Source of the DNA: an uncultured Clostridia bacterium | GTDB lineage: Bacteria; Bacillota; Clostridia; Oscillospirales; Ruminococcaceae | Direction of reading: 5' to 3' | NCBI GenBank assembly: GCA_947363605.1 | Contig: CANAQK010000010.1 | Location: forward strand, 1-43,847 | DNA length: 43,847 nucleotides | Shown: one piece after another, positions 25,938 through 34,511 of the stretch | How positions within the stretch are numbered: position 1 is the stretch's first letter | Layout: the number at the start of each line of letters is the position of its first letter | The notes under the pieces: model-generated | The model's database searches: none | Told to the model about the DNA's origin: nothing | What the model saw: the letters and a program-made list of their open reading frames with translations, nothing else | Made by a program: the position numbers and the translations under genes

Positions 25938-25965
25938 GGAAGGGCCGCTTTCAAACGGCCCTTCC
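25938..25965 (-). terminator. Terminator of the glycoside hydrolase gene
   Basis: GGAAGGGCCG / CGGCCCTTCC, eight-base loop, followed on the minus strand by GTTTTCCCGTTTG. It lies 39 nt past the stop codon. The plus-strand side is also T-rich, so it may work both ways. Confidence 0.7.
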
Positions 25966-26004
25966 CTGATCTGTTTCTTTTCAAATAGGAAGCGGAATCC
26001 GGGC

Positions 26005-27564
26005 TCAGCAGTTGCCCCACTGATCCACAGAAAGCACCTTGTAATAGCCGGGCTGTCCGCTTTCATCCTTGGCATAGAGGGCAATCGTGGAAGCGATCTG
26101 GTTCTCCGCAGAGGGGGTGAACTGCTCCGTACTGCCCTTGTAGACCCGATAGTAACGATGCTCCGGCTCTGTGGAAGCATCCCAGGTGATTTTGCCCTCC
26201 TCGCACCGGACATTCCGAACCGGCGCCGGCTGATGCTCCCGATAGTCCGTGGTAAGCATGGTGATCGAGCTTCCTGGCAAAGTCACCTTGACCTGCCCGT
26301 TCTCCTCCTGAAGAAGCTCCCGGTAGCCCTGGAGATCCGCAAACGCATTCTGCGGAGGCTGGTTCGCATCATAAAGATAATTGCGCAAAGGCCGCTGAGC
26401 CGTCAAGCCCTCCAGGGTCAGTTCCACATCTACCGGCTCAAGGCTGCGGTTGATTAAGCAGATGGAGAAGGAACCGTCATCGTTTTCCACGCCGCCGCAG
26501 CGGAGCAGGTAATCCCCAGTGCTGAGCATCAGGGGCTTGGACTCCTTGCGGAAGTATTTGACCAGCAGGCCGTAGGCATACAGCCAGGAGCGTGCGGAAT
26601 AGTCCTCCCCATCCCAGCGGGTCAGGCCCCACTTGTTCAAGCGGTAGCTCATCCCGGTGGGGTTTGGCAGGTCGGTAAAGGTCCACATGGCCATCGCGTA
26701 CACGCCGGCATTCATAGCCGCCATCGCCATCTCACAGATTTGCAGGGCGGAATACTCCTCCTTGCCGTTATAAAATGCATCGCATACGTCCATTTTTACG
26801 CCGTTTACATTGTTGACCCCCTGCTTGAACCGCTGCGCCAGGCCGAATTCGCCCAGGATAAAGCGGCGCTCATGCGGCTTGAGGAGGTTTACCACATCCG
26901 AGCAGTGGCGTTTGAAGATCTTATAAAAATCCAGATCCTCCGGCTCGAAGTCATTGGAGTAGTGATGCCCGCCGAATACCTGGGAAATCGGAACCATCCC
27001 GTTCGCAATCGCCCATTCAATGGACTCCCACCTCTCCATGGGGGAAGCGTCGGTCGCCAGGAGCATGACTGGCAGGCCACGGCGGCGGAACTCGTGATAA
27101 AGGTAGGTATGGTAGGTTTTGAAGGTATTCATTTCGAAGTTCAGGTCTCCCCAGTCGTCCAGGCTAAGCTCGTTGGACATACAGTAGACCTTGACGTTTT
27201 CAATCCCCTTTTCCCGGATGACATACTCCAGCCTGTCGGCGACATCGCTGGCATATTTGCGGAACTCCTCGTCAGAATGATAACGCACGCAATGGCCTGT
27301 CAAATAGATGGTAGTATCGGTTTTGCACTGCATTTTCCGGCAGTATTCGACAAAATCGTCCATCTGCTCCCGGGACCAGTCGGGAGCGCCGCCCCCCATC
27401 CGGGAAAAGCCCGGAGAAAGCTCATGGTAGATCTTCCCAACTACCTCGTGGAACTGGCGGTCGCCCATGCGGCGGTAAAGCCCGGATTCGGAGTTATGGA
27501 AGCCCATGCCTCCAAAACGGGCCATAATCGGTTCGTGTCTGGCTGTAACTTGACTTTTCATCAT
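26005..27564 (-). CDS. Clan-A-like (beta/alpha)8 glycoside hydrolase, family not resolved
   Basis: 519 residues. The start at ATG 27564 has GGAGGG seven nt upstream and lies just below a consensus promoter; the open frame continues upstream but would cross that promoter. There is no signal peptide, so it is probably cytoplasmic. Clan GH-A hallmarks are an Asn-Glu pair after a beta strand (YCMSNELSLDDW, Glu132, putative acid/base) and RRFILGEFGLAQRF (Glu239, putative nucleophile). A C-terminal beta region contains a fibronectin-III-like stretch (PAPVRNVRCEEGKITWD...). Relatives would be GH5/GH39/GH30-type enzymes; the substrate is unknown. No transporter or other sugar gene is adjacent. Confidence 0.7.
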   Translation of the reverse strand: MMKSQVTARHEPIMARFGGMGFHNSESGLYRRMGDRQFHEVVGKIYHELSPGFSRMGGGAPDWSREQMDDFVEYCRKMQCKTDTTIYLTGHCVRYHSDEEFRKYASDVADRLEYVIREKGIENVKVYCMSNELSLDDWGDLNFEMNTFKTYHTYLYHEFRRRGLPVMLLATDASPMERWESIEWAIANGMVPISQVFGGHHYSNDFEPEDLDFYKIFKRHCSDVVNLLKPHERRFILGEFGLAQRFKQGVNNVNGVKMDVCDAFYNGKEEYSALQICEMAMAAMNAGVYAMAMWTFTDLPNPTGMSYRLNKWGLTRWDGEDYSARSWLYAYGLLVKYFRKESKPLMLSTGDYLLRCGGVENDDGSFSICLINRSLEPVDVELTLEGLTAQRPLRNYLYDANQPPQNAFADLQGYRELLQEENGQVKVTLPGSSITMLTTDYREHQPAPVRNVRCEEGKITWDASTEPEHRYYRVYKGSTEQFTPSAENQIASTIALYAKDESGQPGYYKVLSVDQWGNC

Positions 27565-27633
27565 GAAAGCCCTCCTGAAGAAATCTTCTGTCCAAATGTT
27601 CAAGCCTGCCGTCTTTCGACGGAATCCACCCTG

Positions 27634-27662
27634 ATTATAGTTTTCTAAAATCGCTTTGTCAA
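27634..27662 (-). promoter_or_regulatory. Perfect consensus sigma-A promoter of the glycoside hydrolase gene
   Basis: Minus strand TTGACA (27657-27662), 17 bp spacer, TATAAT (27634-27639). The predicted start near 27627 gives a leader of about 63 nt. Such an exact match suggests strong expression unless an operator near it is used; none was identified. Confidence 0.9.
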
Positions 27663-27824
27663 GAGCCGTCATGCGGATTCCCGAAACCGTTTCATAAAAA
27701 GGCTCAAGCTTTAATAAAGAAGCATTCCCCGGGCTGTGTTCCTCCGGCATTAGACCTGGGCGGCTCGACAGCAGGGAAGCATCCTGACCCTCTTCTTTCA
27801 TCCGTCCATCCTATCCAGGAAGCT

Positions 27825-27991
27825 TAGGACCTGTATGCACAACCATCGAACACGGTCTGCCCGGTGCTTTTTCATGCAGACTGCGTTCATTTTCCTTGCC
27901 ATACGGCAAGTATGCCTGCAAAAAATGGCCTTGCCTGCCAAAAAAAGCCCTCGGGCATCCGGCATCCTCTGATTGTGAATACAGGTCCTTA
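27825..27991. mobile_element. 167 bp MITE-like element with 18-19 bp terminal inverted repeats
   Basis: The left end TAGGACCTGTATGCACAA (27825-27842) is the inverse of the right end TTGTGAATACAGGTCCTTA (27973-27991) with two mismatches. The interior holds a CTTGCCATACGGCAAG hairpin and A-rich runs, and carries no transposase. The right end covers the stop codon of the manC-like gene at 27989-27991. The short frame inside (62 codons on the minus strand) simply follows the repeat. Its left end lies inside the 424 bp gap 27565-27988. Confidence 0.75.
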
Positions 27992-29311
27992 TTTTTCATC
28001 CAATTCTGTCCCGTCTTTGACGAGCTCTTCGCCGACCTGGATCTCTATAAGCTCCACATCCGTAACAGCATCCAGCCCATGCTTCGCACCAATAGAAACC
28101 GTATAGGCATCCCCCGCGCCGGCTTCATAGGCACATCCGTCGATCGTGATCACACACTTGCCGCTGATGACGGCCAAAACCTCCATCCGGCTTTGGTGGG
28201 ACTGATAGGCAATACTCCTCCCTTTTTGGATCTTTTTGCGCTTGGTCAGCACTTTCGTACCGTCTTCTCCCACCGAATAATCCAAGACCTTGTACTCGCC
28301 CCAAGACCGCTCTTCGAACATGGGCCGCATATCCCGATCTTCCACATATTTCTTGATATAGGAGCTCTGTTCCTTATCTGCCACCAGAATCCCATCCGGG
28401 CTGGCCGCAACGACCATATCCTTTACCCCCATAACCACCATCGGCAGCTCCAGCTCGTTGATCACATGGGTATTGATACAGTTATCCGCGATCTGGACGT
28501 CCCCAATCGGGGTTTCATCCATAACCTCTGTCAGCGTGTTCCAGGTCCCAAGATCCTTCCATTCCCCTTCGTAGCGGATGACCGATACAGAACCAGCCTT
28601 TTCCACCACCGCATAATCAAAGCTTGTCCGCTCAAAGCCGGAGTATCCGCCGGCTACCTCCTCATAAGAGCTTCCAGCCCTTTTCACAAACTCCATCAAA
28701 TAGGAAAGCTTCAGCGCAAAAACGCCGCAGTTCCACAGCCCGCCCTTATCGATAAATCCCTGTGCGGTCTGCGCATCCGGCTTCTCACGGAATTCCAATA
28801 CACGGCTAACGGGTGTTTCCCGATCCTCCGGAATGATATACCCATATTTTTCAGAAGGATAGGTCGGCTGGACCCCCATCAGCACAATATCCGACAGACC
28901 TGCCTGCGCGGCCTTGTCCAGCTCCTTCAGAAGCTGGAAGTAGGCTTGATCCACATACGGGTCTACAGGGAGGATCACCACTGTTTCGGACGGATCACAT
29001 TTTTTCTCGAAATAAAGATAGGCCGCCGCAAGCAGGATCGCTGGGAAGGTATTCCGGCGTTCCGGCTCTACTACGATAGACACCTGGTCGTTCAGCTGGT
29101 TCCGGATAGATTCCACCTGCGTTTCGCCGGTCGCGATCGTGATATCCTTCCCCAGCCCCGCATCCGAAAGCTGCCGGTATACCCGCTGGAGCATGGACTC
29201 CATCCCGCCTTTCTCATTGCAGACAACCTTCAGAAACTGCTTGGAGCGGATCTCATTCGATAACGGCCAGAGGCGTTTCCCGGACCCGCCGGATAAAAGT
29301 ACAATTTTCAT
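27989..29311 (-). CDS. manC: Mannose-1-phosphate guanylyltransferase (ManC-like, with C-terminal cupin)
   Basis: 440 residues. It makes GDP-mannose from mannose-1-phosphate and GTP. The nucleotidyltransferase signature LLSGGSGKRLWPLSNEIRSK is at residues 5-24, and FREKPD (in LEFREKPDAQTA) lies further in. A C-terminal cupin region (RSWGEYKVLDY, SHQSRMEVLAVISGKCVI) resembles the type II phosphomannose isomerase half of bifunctional enzymes. Its ATG overlaps the stop of the preceding gene as TAATG, implying translational coupling. GDP-mannose is the substrate of Gmd encoded three genes upstream. The last codons lie in a repeat element (27825-27991). Confidence 0.9.
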   Translation of the reverse strand: MKIVLLSGGSGKRLWPLSNEIRSKQFLKVVCNEKGGMESMLQRVYRQLSDAGLGKDITIATGETQVESIRNQLNDQVSIVVEPERRNTFPAILLAAAYLYFEKKCDPSETVVILPVDPYVDQAYFQLLKELDKAAQAGLSDIVLMGVQPTYPSEKYGYIIPEDRETPVSRVLEFREKPDAQTAQGFIDKGGLWNCGVFALKLSYLMEFVKRAGSSYEEVAGGYSGFERTSFDYAVVEKAGSVSVIRYEGEWKDLGTWNTLTEVMDETPIGDVQIADNCINTHVINELELPMVVMGVKDMVVAASPDGILVADKEQSSYIKKYVEDRDMRPMFEERSWGEYKVLDYSVGEDGTKVLTKRKKIQKGRSIAYQSHQSRMEVLAVISGKCVITIDGCAYEAGAGDAYTVSIGAKHGLDAVTDVELIEIQVGEELVKDGTELDEK

Positions 29312-30261
29312 TATAAATATAACTCATCCTTGTCTTCTATATTTTCCAAGAACCATTGGTATGTAAGTTTAATTCCCTGTTCAAAATTTATTTCAGGATA
29401 CCAACCTGTTTGATTCATTCGGGATGAATCAAGAAGGCGTTTCATAGCTCCTTCCGGTTTTGTACTATCACAGAGAATTATCCCATCAAATCCAACTACC
29501 TGTTTGACAGTTTCCGCAATTTCCATCATAGAAAGGTCACTGCCGTATCCTATATTATAGCAACTATTGTCTGTGTCATTTTTCATTAAATGAATACACG
29601 CATCTGCTACATCGCTCACATAGATCAATTCACGCCGTGCATTACCGCTTCCCCAGATTACAACTTCTTTACGATTATGTACTTTAGCAGAATGAAACCG
29701 ACGGATCATTGCCGGAATTACATGGGAAAATTTCCTATCAAAGATCCCATTTGGGCCATAAATGTTTGCAGGTACTACAGCAAGAAATTTTGAACCATAT
29801 TCTTCTTGATAATAAGCACAGCAACGAATCCCTGCAATTTTAGCAACAGAATATCCCTCCCCAGAAGGATCAACTTCTCCGGTAAGAATGTATTCCTCTT
29901 TTATTGGCTGTAACGCTGCGACTGGATAGGCTGAAGCCGAGCTAATAAATATTAACTTTTTTGTTTGATATTTATGCGCAGCATCTATGACATTGCATTG
30001 GATTCTTAGATTCTCAGACAAAAACTCTACTGGTTGTGCTGACATGGCCATAATCCCGCCCACCTTTGCCGCAGCCAGGAAAACATATTCCGGCGCTTCT
30101 TTTGCAAAGAATCCCTCTACATCTGCCTGCCGGGTGAGATCCAGCTCTTTATGCGTACGGGTAATGATATTGGTATAGCCGTCTGCTTCCAGGCGGCGCA
30201 TCATCGCGGAGCCCAGCATTCCACGATGCCCGCTGACATAGATTTTCGCATTCTTTTCCAT
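29311..30261 (-). CDS. fcl: GDP-sugar epimerase-reductase (Fcl/ColC-like, SDR family)
   Basis: 316 residues, start ATG 30261 after GGAGTAAACC; the frame upstream overlaps the previous gene. The Rossmann motif GHRGMLGSAM is at 11-20. SSASAYP and YSVAKIAG supply the catalytic Ser/Tyr137/Lys141. The family makes GDP-L-fucose from GDP-4-keto-6-deoxymannose (Fcl) or GDP-L-colitose from the 3-deoxy analogue (ColC). With a ColD-like gene upstream, ColC activity is the better inference, but sequence alone does not separate them. Base composition changes sharply near 30045: the first 70 or so codons match the neighbours (about 50% GC), while the rest is much more A/T-rich. Confidence 0.87.
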   Translation of the reverse strand: MEKNAKIYVSGHRGMLGSAMMRRLEADGYTNIITRTHKELDLTRQADVEGFFAKEAPEYVFLAAAKVGGIMAMSAQPVEFLSENLRIQCNVIDAAHKYQTKKLIFISSASAYPVAALQPIKEEYILTGEVDPSGEGYSVAKIAGIRCCAYYQEEYGSKFLAVVPANIYGPNGIFDRKFSHVIPAMIRRFHSAKVHNRKEVVIWGSGNARRELIYVSDVADACIHLMKNDTDNSCYNIGYGSDLSMMEIAETVKQVVGFDGIILCDSTKPEGAMKRLLDSSRMNQTGWYPEINFEQGIKLTYQWFLENIEDKDELYL

Positions 30262-30265
30262 CGGT

Positions 30266-31435
30266 TTACTCCGTTTCCAGCGCTTTGCTGAAGATCTCGA
30301 TAAAGTAATCAATCTCCGCAGCGTTGTCCTTGCTGTGGTTCCCGATAAAGAATCCCTGGTCATGGATCTCGTCGCTTGCCGTCAGTTCCCCGGAAATCGT
30401 GTAATCGAGATACCGTATCACGCTGTTGCGGGTAAAATTCCCGGCTACAATCGGGCGCACCTCGATCTCATTTGCCGCAAGCTGCCGGACAATTGGATCA
30501 CGCAATCCGGCCAGCTCATCCTGTAAAATAACCGCGAACCCAAACCAGGAGCTTTTTTCAATTTCCTTTTGGACCCGTATGCCTTTCAAGCGGGACATCT
30601 TTTCGCAGAAATATCCGGCGTTCTTTCTCCGTTGGGAAATGATCCGGTCCATTTTCTTCAGCTGTTCCAAGCCGGCTGCCGCTTCCATCTCCAAGGGCCG
30701 GAGATTGAAGCCGGGAACGATAAAGTTAAAGCTTTCGTAAAAGGCGTTCTCGCTTTTTTTATAGATCGGGCTGTCCTTCGGGAGATTCCGCGTCCATCCA
30801 TGCGCCCGGATGCAGAGCATATAATGATAGAGCTCCTCGTCATTCGTAACGACCATCCCGCCTTCCATGGTACACAGATGATGGGAATAGAAGGTGGAAT
30901 AGGTCCCCACCAGGCCGATGGTTCCCGCCTGTTTTCCCTGGTATTCCGCGCCAAGCGACTCGCAGTTATCCTCCATCAGGAGGATATTCTTTTGGGCGCA
31001 GATCTCCTTGATCCGGGTAAAATCGTTTGGATTCCCCAGAAGGTTAACCGCGCAGATCATCTTTGTTTGCTCCGTTACCGCATCGTTTAATTGGTCCGTA
31101 TCGATATTCAAGGTATCTTTATCGATATCAACAAACCGCAGCTTTAAGCCCATCTGAGAAAGTGGGAAATAGGTCGTGCTCCAGGAAACTGCGGGGACGA
31201 TGACCTCATCCCCTTTTTTCAGCCGCCCGGAATAGACAAGGCCTGCTGCCGCCAACAAATTCGCCGCTGATCCCGAGCTGACCATGAGCGCATAATTTAC
31301 CCCGAACTTCTTTGCAAATTCCGCTTCGTATCGGGCTACCGTTTCGCCCATGGAAAACCGGTTGGAATCCAGGACTTTTTGAATGGCAGACTGCTCCATC
31401 CCGTCCCAGGTATCGTCGCATAGTCTGTACTGCAT
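30266..31435 (-). CDS. colD: ColD-like GDP-4-keto-6-deoxy-D-mannose 3-dehydratase (DegT/AHBA fold)
   Basis: 389 residues, the length of ColD. It belongs to the DegT/DnrJ aminotransferase fold, but the lysine that binds PLP in aminotransferases is replaced by His185: STFYSHHLCTMEGG (His185 is six residues before EGG, where Lys is expected). That change is the hallmark of the PMP-dependent dehydratases ColD and RfbH/E1. The following LCIRAHGWTRNLP also matches ColD-type proteins. ColD removes the C3 hydroxyl of GDP-4-keto-6-deoxymannose using PMP and glutamate. Its ATG overlaps the gmd stop as TAATG. A glutamate-coupled role is inferred from the family. Confidence 0.82.
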   Translation of the reverse strand: MQYRLCDDTWDGMEQSAIQKVLDSNRFSMGETVARYEAEFAKKFGVNYALMVSSGSAANLLAAAGLVYSGRLKKGDEVIVPAVSWSTTYFPLSQMGLKLRFVDIDKDTLNIDTDQLNDAVTEQTKMICAVNLLGNPNDFTRIKEICAQKNILLMEDNCESLGAEYQGKQAGTIGLVGTYSTFYSHHLCTMEGGMVVTNDEELYHYMLCIRAHGWTRNLPKDSPIYKKSENAFYESFNFIVPGFNLRPLEMEAAAGLEQLKKMDRIISQRRKNAGYFCEKMSRLKGIRVQKEIEKSSWFGFAVILQDELAGLRDPIVRQLAANEIEVRPIVAGNFTRNSVIRYLDYTISGELTASDEIHDQGFFIGNHSKDNAAEIDYFIEIFSKALETE

Positions 31436-32457
31436 TATCTCACGCCTTTCATATCATTCTCGGTCATCAGCCGGACCAGCTCTTCAAAGGAGGTTTTCGT
31501 CGGATTCCAGCCCAGGATGCTTTTCGCTTTGGATGGATCCCCCAGCAGCGTCACGACATCGGTCGGGCGGAAATATTCTGAGGAGACCTCGACCAGCACC
31601 CTCCCTGATTTCCTGTCGACGCCTTTTTCCTCCAAGCCGCTCCCGCTCCATTCCAGTTCGATCCCGGCATAGCGGAAGGCAAGCGTGCAGAACTCCCGGA
31701 CAGAATGCTGCTCGCCCGTGGCGATCACGAAATCTTCCGGCTTCTCATGCTGTAAAATCAGCCACATACACTCTACATAATCCCTTGCGTAGCCCCAGTC
31801 CCGAAGCGCGTCCAGATTGCCCAGGTACAGCTTGTCCTGCTTCCCCGCGGCGATGTTGGCGGCCGCAAGGGTGATCTTACGGGTGACAAAGGTTTCGCCC
31901 CGGCGTTCCGATTCATGGTTGAACAGAATTCCATTGGATGCGAAAATCCCATAGGCTTCCCGGTAATTCCGGACGATCCAATAAGCATACTGTTTTGCGG
32001 CGGCATAGGGGGAATAAGGGTAAAAGGGCGTCGTTTCGCTCTGTGGGATTTCCTGCACTTTCCCAAAGAGCTCCGAGGTGGACGCCTGATAGAACCTGCA
32101 GGTTTTCTCAAGCCCCGCTGTCCGGACCGCTTCCAGCAGCCGGAGGGTGCCCACTGCGTCCGCGTCGGCCGTGTATTCCGGTACATCGAAGGATACTTTT
32201 ACATGGCTTTGCGCGGCCAGGTTGTAAATCTCATCGGGCCGCACCTGGGAAACAATTTTGATCAGGCTGATCGAATCCGTCATATCCCCATAGTGAATGT
32301 GGAAGTGGGGGTTCCCTTCCAGATGTTCAATCCGTTCCTTCCGGTCTACCGAAGAACGGCGCACGATGCCATGGACCTCATATCCCTTTTCCAGCAGGAA
32401 TTCGGATAGATACGACCCGTCCTGCCCCGTTATGCCAGTAATAAGTGCTGTTTTCAT
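31435..32457 (-). CDS. gmd: GDP-mannose 4,6-dehydratase
   Basis: 340 residues. The start at ATG 32457 follows AGGAGG and overlaps the preceding stop as ATGA. It is an extended SDR enzyme with the NADP-binding [15 protein letters not shown] at the N-terminus, the [12 protein letters not shown] block and the catalytic [10 protein letters not shown] (Tyr-x3-Lys). [17 protein letters not shown] is the Gmd-specific substrate segment. It converts GDP-D-mannose to GDP-4-keto-6-deoxy-D-mannose, the branch point for fucose, rhamnose, perosamine and colitose. The next two genes pick the colitose/fucose branch. Confidence 0.96.
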   Translation of the reverse strand: MKTALITGITGQDGSYLSEFLLEKGYEVHGIVRRSSVDRKERIEHLEGNPHFHIHYGDMTDSISLIKIVSQVRPDEIYNLAAQSHVKVSFDVPEYTADADAVGTLRLLEAVRTAGLEKTCRFYQASTSELFGKVQEIPQSETTPFYPYSPYAAAKQYAYWIVRNYREAYGIFASNGILFNHESERRGETFVTRKITLAAANIAAGKQDKLYLGNLDALRDWGYARDYVECMWLILQHEKPEDFVIATGEQHSVREFCTLAFRYAGIELEWSGSGLEEKGVDRKSGRVLVEVSSEYFRPTDVVTLLGDPSKAKSILGWNPTKTSFEELVRLMTENDMKGVR

Positions 32458-33236
32458 TTCAAATCCTCCTGTTCGATTCTTTGGCGTACCACAAAAATAT
32501 AAGAACAAACACCTCGAACTGTTTTACACAGATTGATAAACCATGCGTGCTTAATCTGGCGGCGTTTGAGGACTTTATAGGCCTCTTTAATAGAAGCCAC
32601 CTTGTCCTCCAGCTTATTATTGCTTCCTCCGCCTGCATAATATAAAACAATCTTTTTGTTCAGCGGCACCCCCTTCAGCCGCTCGTCTTCAAACAGCGCC
32701 AATTGGAAGCCATAATCCGAAGCCAGCACAATCTCAGGGTCAAAAGGCCTTTTGAGTTCCCATACGGATCTTTTAACGCATAACGTCGGGGTTGCCGCCA
32801 TCCATCCAAGCTTCCAGTTCCCTTTTTTCCCGTCCCATTTCCGCACAATCGTACCATCCCGGTGATAATAGATTCCGCCATAAATATAATCCGGGTTTTC
32901 CCGGTTCAATGTTGAAGCAACCTCGTCAACGATACGCTCATTGATAAAGGGATCAAAAAAAGCCACAAATATGTAATCCCCTGTTGCCATATCGGCGCTT
33001 TTATTGATGCCGTCTGAACGTCCGGTGTCTTTCCCGGAGGTCCACCTCAAGGTCTTCCCGGCCTGCCTGTATTTTTCCTCATACTCCTGCAGCAGCTCCA
33101 CGCTTCCGTCCGTAGAGCCGGCATCCGCAATACAATGCTCAATATCCGGATAGGTTTGGCTCAGCACACTGTCCAGGACCACCTTCAACATTTTCTTATC
33201 ATTGTAAAAGGTTGAAGCAATACTTATTTTTAACAT
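32454..33236 (-). CDS. GT2 family glycosyltransferase
   Basis: 260 residues, ATG 33236 after GGAGGG. The GT-A N-terminus [20 protein letters not shown] has the family start. ADAGSTDGS and the [21 protein letters not shown] nucleotide-binding region resemble colanic-acid WcaE/WcaA-type enzymes. The usual DxD is not obvious, but FFDPF may take its place. There is no membrane segment, so it works at the cytoplasmic membrane face. It overlaps gmd by ATGA, so it is a candidate for transferring the deoxysugar made by the following genes. Confidence 0.85.
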   Translation of the reverse strand: MLKISIASTFYNDKKMLKVVLDSVLSQTYPDIEHCIADAGSTDGSVELLQEYEEKYRQAGKTLRWTSGKDTGRSDGINKSADMATGDYIFVAFFDPFINERIVDEVASTLNRENPDYIYGGIYYHRDGTIVRKWDGKKGNWKLGWMAATPTLCVKRSVWELKRPFDPEIVLASDYGFQLALFEDERLKGVPLNKKIVLYYAGGGSNNKLEDKVASIKEAYKVLKRRQIKHAWFINLCKTVRGVCSYIFVVRQRIEQEDLK

Positions 33237-33301
33237 CCCAATCCCTCCAAAATTAACGATTCTTTTTGCTCTGATCCCAGCATCCAGCCAGACAGAGCAG
33301 T

Positions 33302-33350
33302 CTTGTTTATAGGGACTTTGTCCCTATAAACAAGAGAGGTACCTCTCTTG
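33302..33350. repeat. Overlapping double palindrome, copy 1
   Basis: Stem CTTGTTTATAGGGAC / GTCCCTATAAACAAG (33302-33334) overlaps by four bases a perfect 20 nt palindrome CAAGAGAGGTACCTCTCTTG (33331-33350). The same architecture with compensating base changes occurs at 39995-40041. It lies between a DUF2304 gene and the next glycosyltransferase in the polysaccharide operon. There is no T tract. Confidence 0.8.
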
Positions 33351-33382
33351 AAAATTTATTTTTTCAATTTTATCTGCCTATT

Positions 33383-33748
33383 CTAAGTTCCCTTTCCATC
33401 CTTTCCTTCCAGCTCCCGAACCCGCTTTTCCAAGAGGGCCAGCGCCTGGATTATCCGTTTGCTTTTTTCATTCAGCTTGGAAACAATCGCCGTCAAGGAC
33501 ATCAGAATGACCAGCACCGCAAATATCAGCATGGCAAACAGCCCGTTCATCGGGGTCTCGACTCCAACAAACTCCGTACAAATCCTCAACAGCTGGGGAA
33601 ATGCCGCAAAAACCAGCATAACCACTCCAAACGCCAGCCAAAGCAGCGTATATTTTAAATTGATCCGCTTTTTTGTCAGCAGGTAAAAAATCAAAATAAA
33701 ATAGACGCCCAGTGCCGACAACAGGAAAAATTGAAGTCTTGCCGTCAT
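33383..33748 (-). CDS. DUF2304 membrane protein (second copy)
   Basis: 121 residues, start ATG 33748, two nt from the upstream glycosyltransferase stop (TGAGATG). It has three membrane segments and a basic/acidic coiled C-terminal tail (about 90-121), like its paralogue at 34512-34892. DUF2304 proteins are small membrane partners of DPM1-like GT2 enzymes; their biochemical role is not established. Each copy follows a GT2 gene here. Confidence 0.85.
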   Translation of the reverse strand: MTARLQFFLLSALGVYFILIFYLLTKKRINLKYTLLWLAFGVVMLVFAAFPQLLRICTEFVGVETPMNGLFAMLIFAVLVILMSLTAIVSKLNEKSKRIIQALALLEKRVRELEGKDGKGT

Positions 33749-33749
33749 C

Positions 33750-34454
33750 TCAACCACACTCCCCCCGCATGGATACCCGGGCAACCATCAACGCAATCGA
33801 TACCTTCACCATATAGTACATCGACCGCACCAGATTGATTGAACTTGTTCCGCCCTGCCGCTCCCGCATCTGAACCGGGACTTCCATAATCCGTGCGTGG
33901 GCCAGCGCCGAAAACAGGATCGCTTCCGGCTCCGGGTAATCCTGTGCATAATTCTGGGCAAACTTCTCGATCATCCCCCGGTTTACCGCCCGCATCCCGC
34001 TGGTGACATCCCTCACCCTTACGCCGCAAAGCAGTTTGATCAGGCCGCTGAGAAACCGGATGCCGAACCGGCGCGCAGCCGAGGATTGAAACCCCTTGTT
34101 TTCCACAAAGCGGGAACCGATCACGACATCTGCCTGTCCGCTTTCGATGGGAGCGATCAGGTCTTTGATGTAGGCTGCGTCATGCTGCCCATCCCCATCG
34201 AACTGAACAGCAATATCATACCCTTTCTCCAGCGCATAAAGGTAGCCGGTCTGGACCCCGCCGCCAATCCCCAGATTGATCGGGAGGGAAATCAAATGAA
34301 ATCCGTTTTCCTTACAGACTGCCGCCGTCGAATCTTTAGAGCAGTCGTTGACCACTACATAATCCACTTCCGGAGCCTCGGCGGCCAGATGGCGGATCAC
34401 GGCTGCAATATTCTCCGCCTCGTTATAGGCGGGAATAATCATCAGCACCTTCAT
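33750..34454 (-). CDS. DPM1-like GT2 (polyprenyl-phosphate sugar synthase type), second copy
   Basis: 234 residues. The start at ATG 34454 lies 9 nt after AGGAGGT; a longer in-frame start is at 34493 but without a clear RBS. IIPAYNEAENIAAVI is the GT2 entry motif, VVVNDCSKDSTAA the nucleotide-binding strand and FDGDGQHD the DxD region. DVVIGSRF and DVTSGMRAVNRG are typical of dolichol/undecaprenyl-phosphate mannose/glucose synthases. There are no C-terminal membrane segments. It is a paralogue of 34895-35587. Confidence 0.9.
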   Translation of the reverse strand: MKVLMIIPAYNEAENIAAVIRHLAAEAPEVDYVVVNDCSKDSTAAVCKENGFHLISLPINLGIGGGVQTGYLYALEKGYDIAVQFDGDGQHDAAYIKDLIAPIESGQADVVIGSRFVENKGFQSSAARRFGIRFLSGLIKLLCGVRVRDVTSGMRAVNRGMIEKFAQNYAQDYPEPEAILFSALAHARIMEVPVQMRERQGGTSSINLVRSMYYMVKVSIALMVARVSMRGECG

Positions 34455-34511
34455 CCTATCCCACCTCCTCCAAAACAGAAACAGGTTTTCCACCGAAGAA
34501 AGGGGCTGTTG

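Noticed and set aside
25447..26004. Small genes in the gap between the reductase and hydrolase genes
   Set aside because: Open frames on both strands are short, overlap palindromes and lack RBS or family resemblance.
27811..27999. 62-codon minus-strand frame starting inside the end of manC
   Set aside because: It coincides with the 167 bp inverted-repeat element, and its content follows that repeat, so it is not supported as a gene.
30266..31435. Calling the DegT-fold protein a sugar aminotransferase
   Set aside because: The PLP-binding lysine is replaced by histidine and the flanking residues match ColD/RfbH dehydratases.
33302..33350. Interpreting the double palindromes as simple intrinsic terminators
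   Set aside because: Neither strand has a T tract after the stems, and they occur between genes that appear to be co-transcribed.
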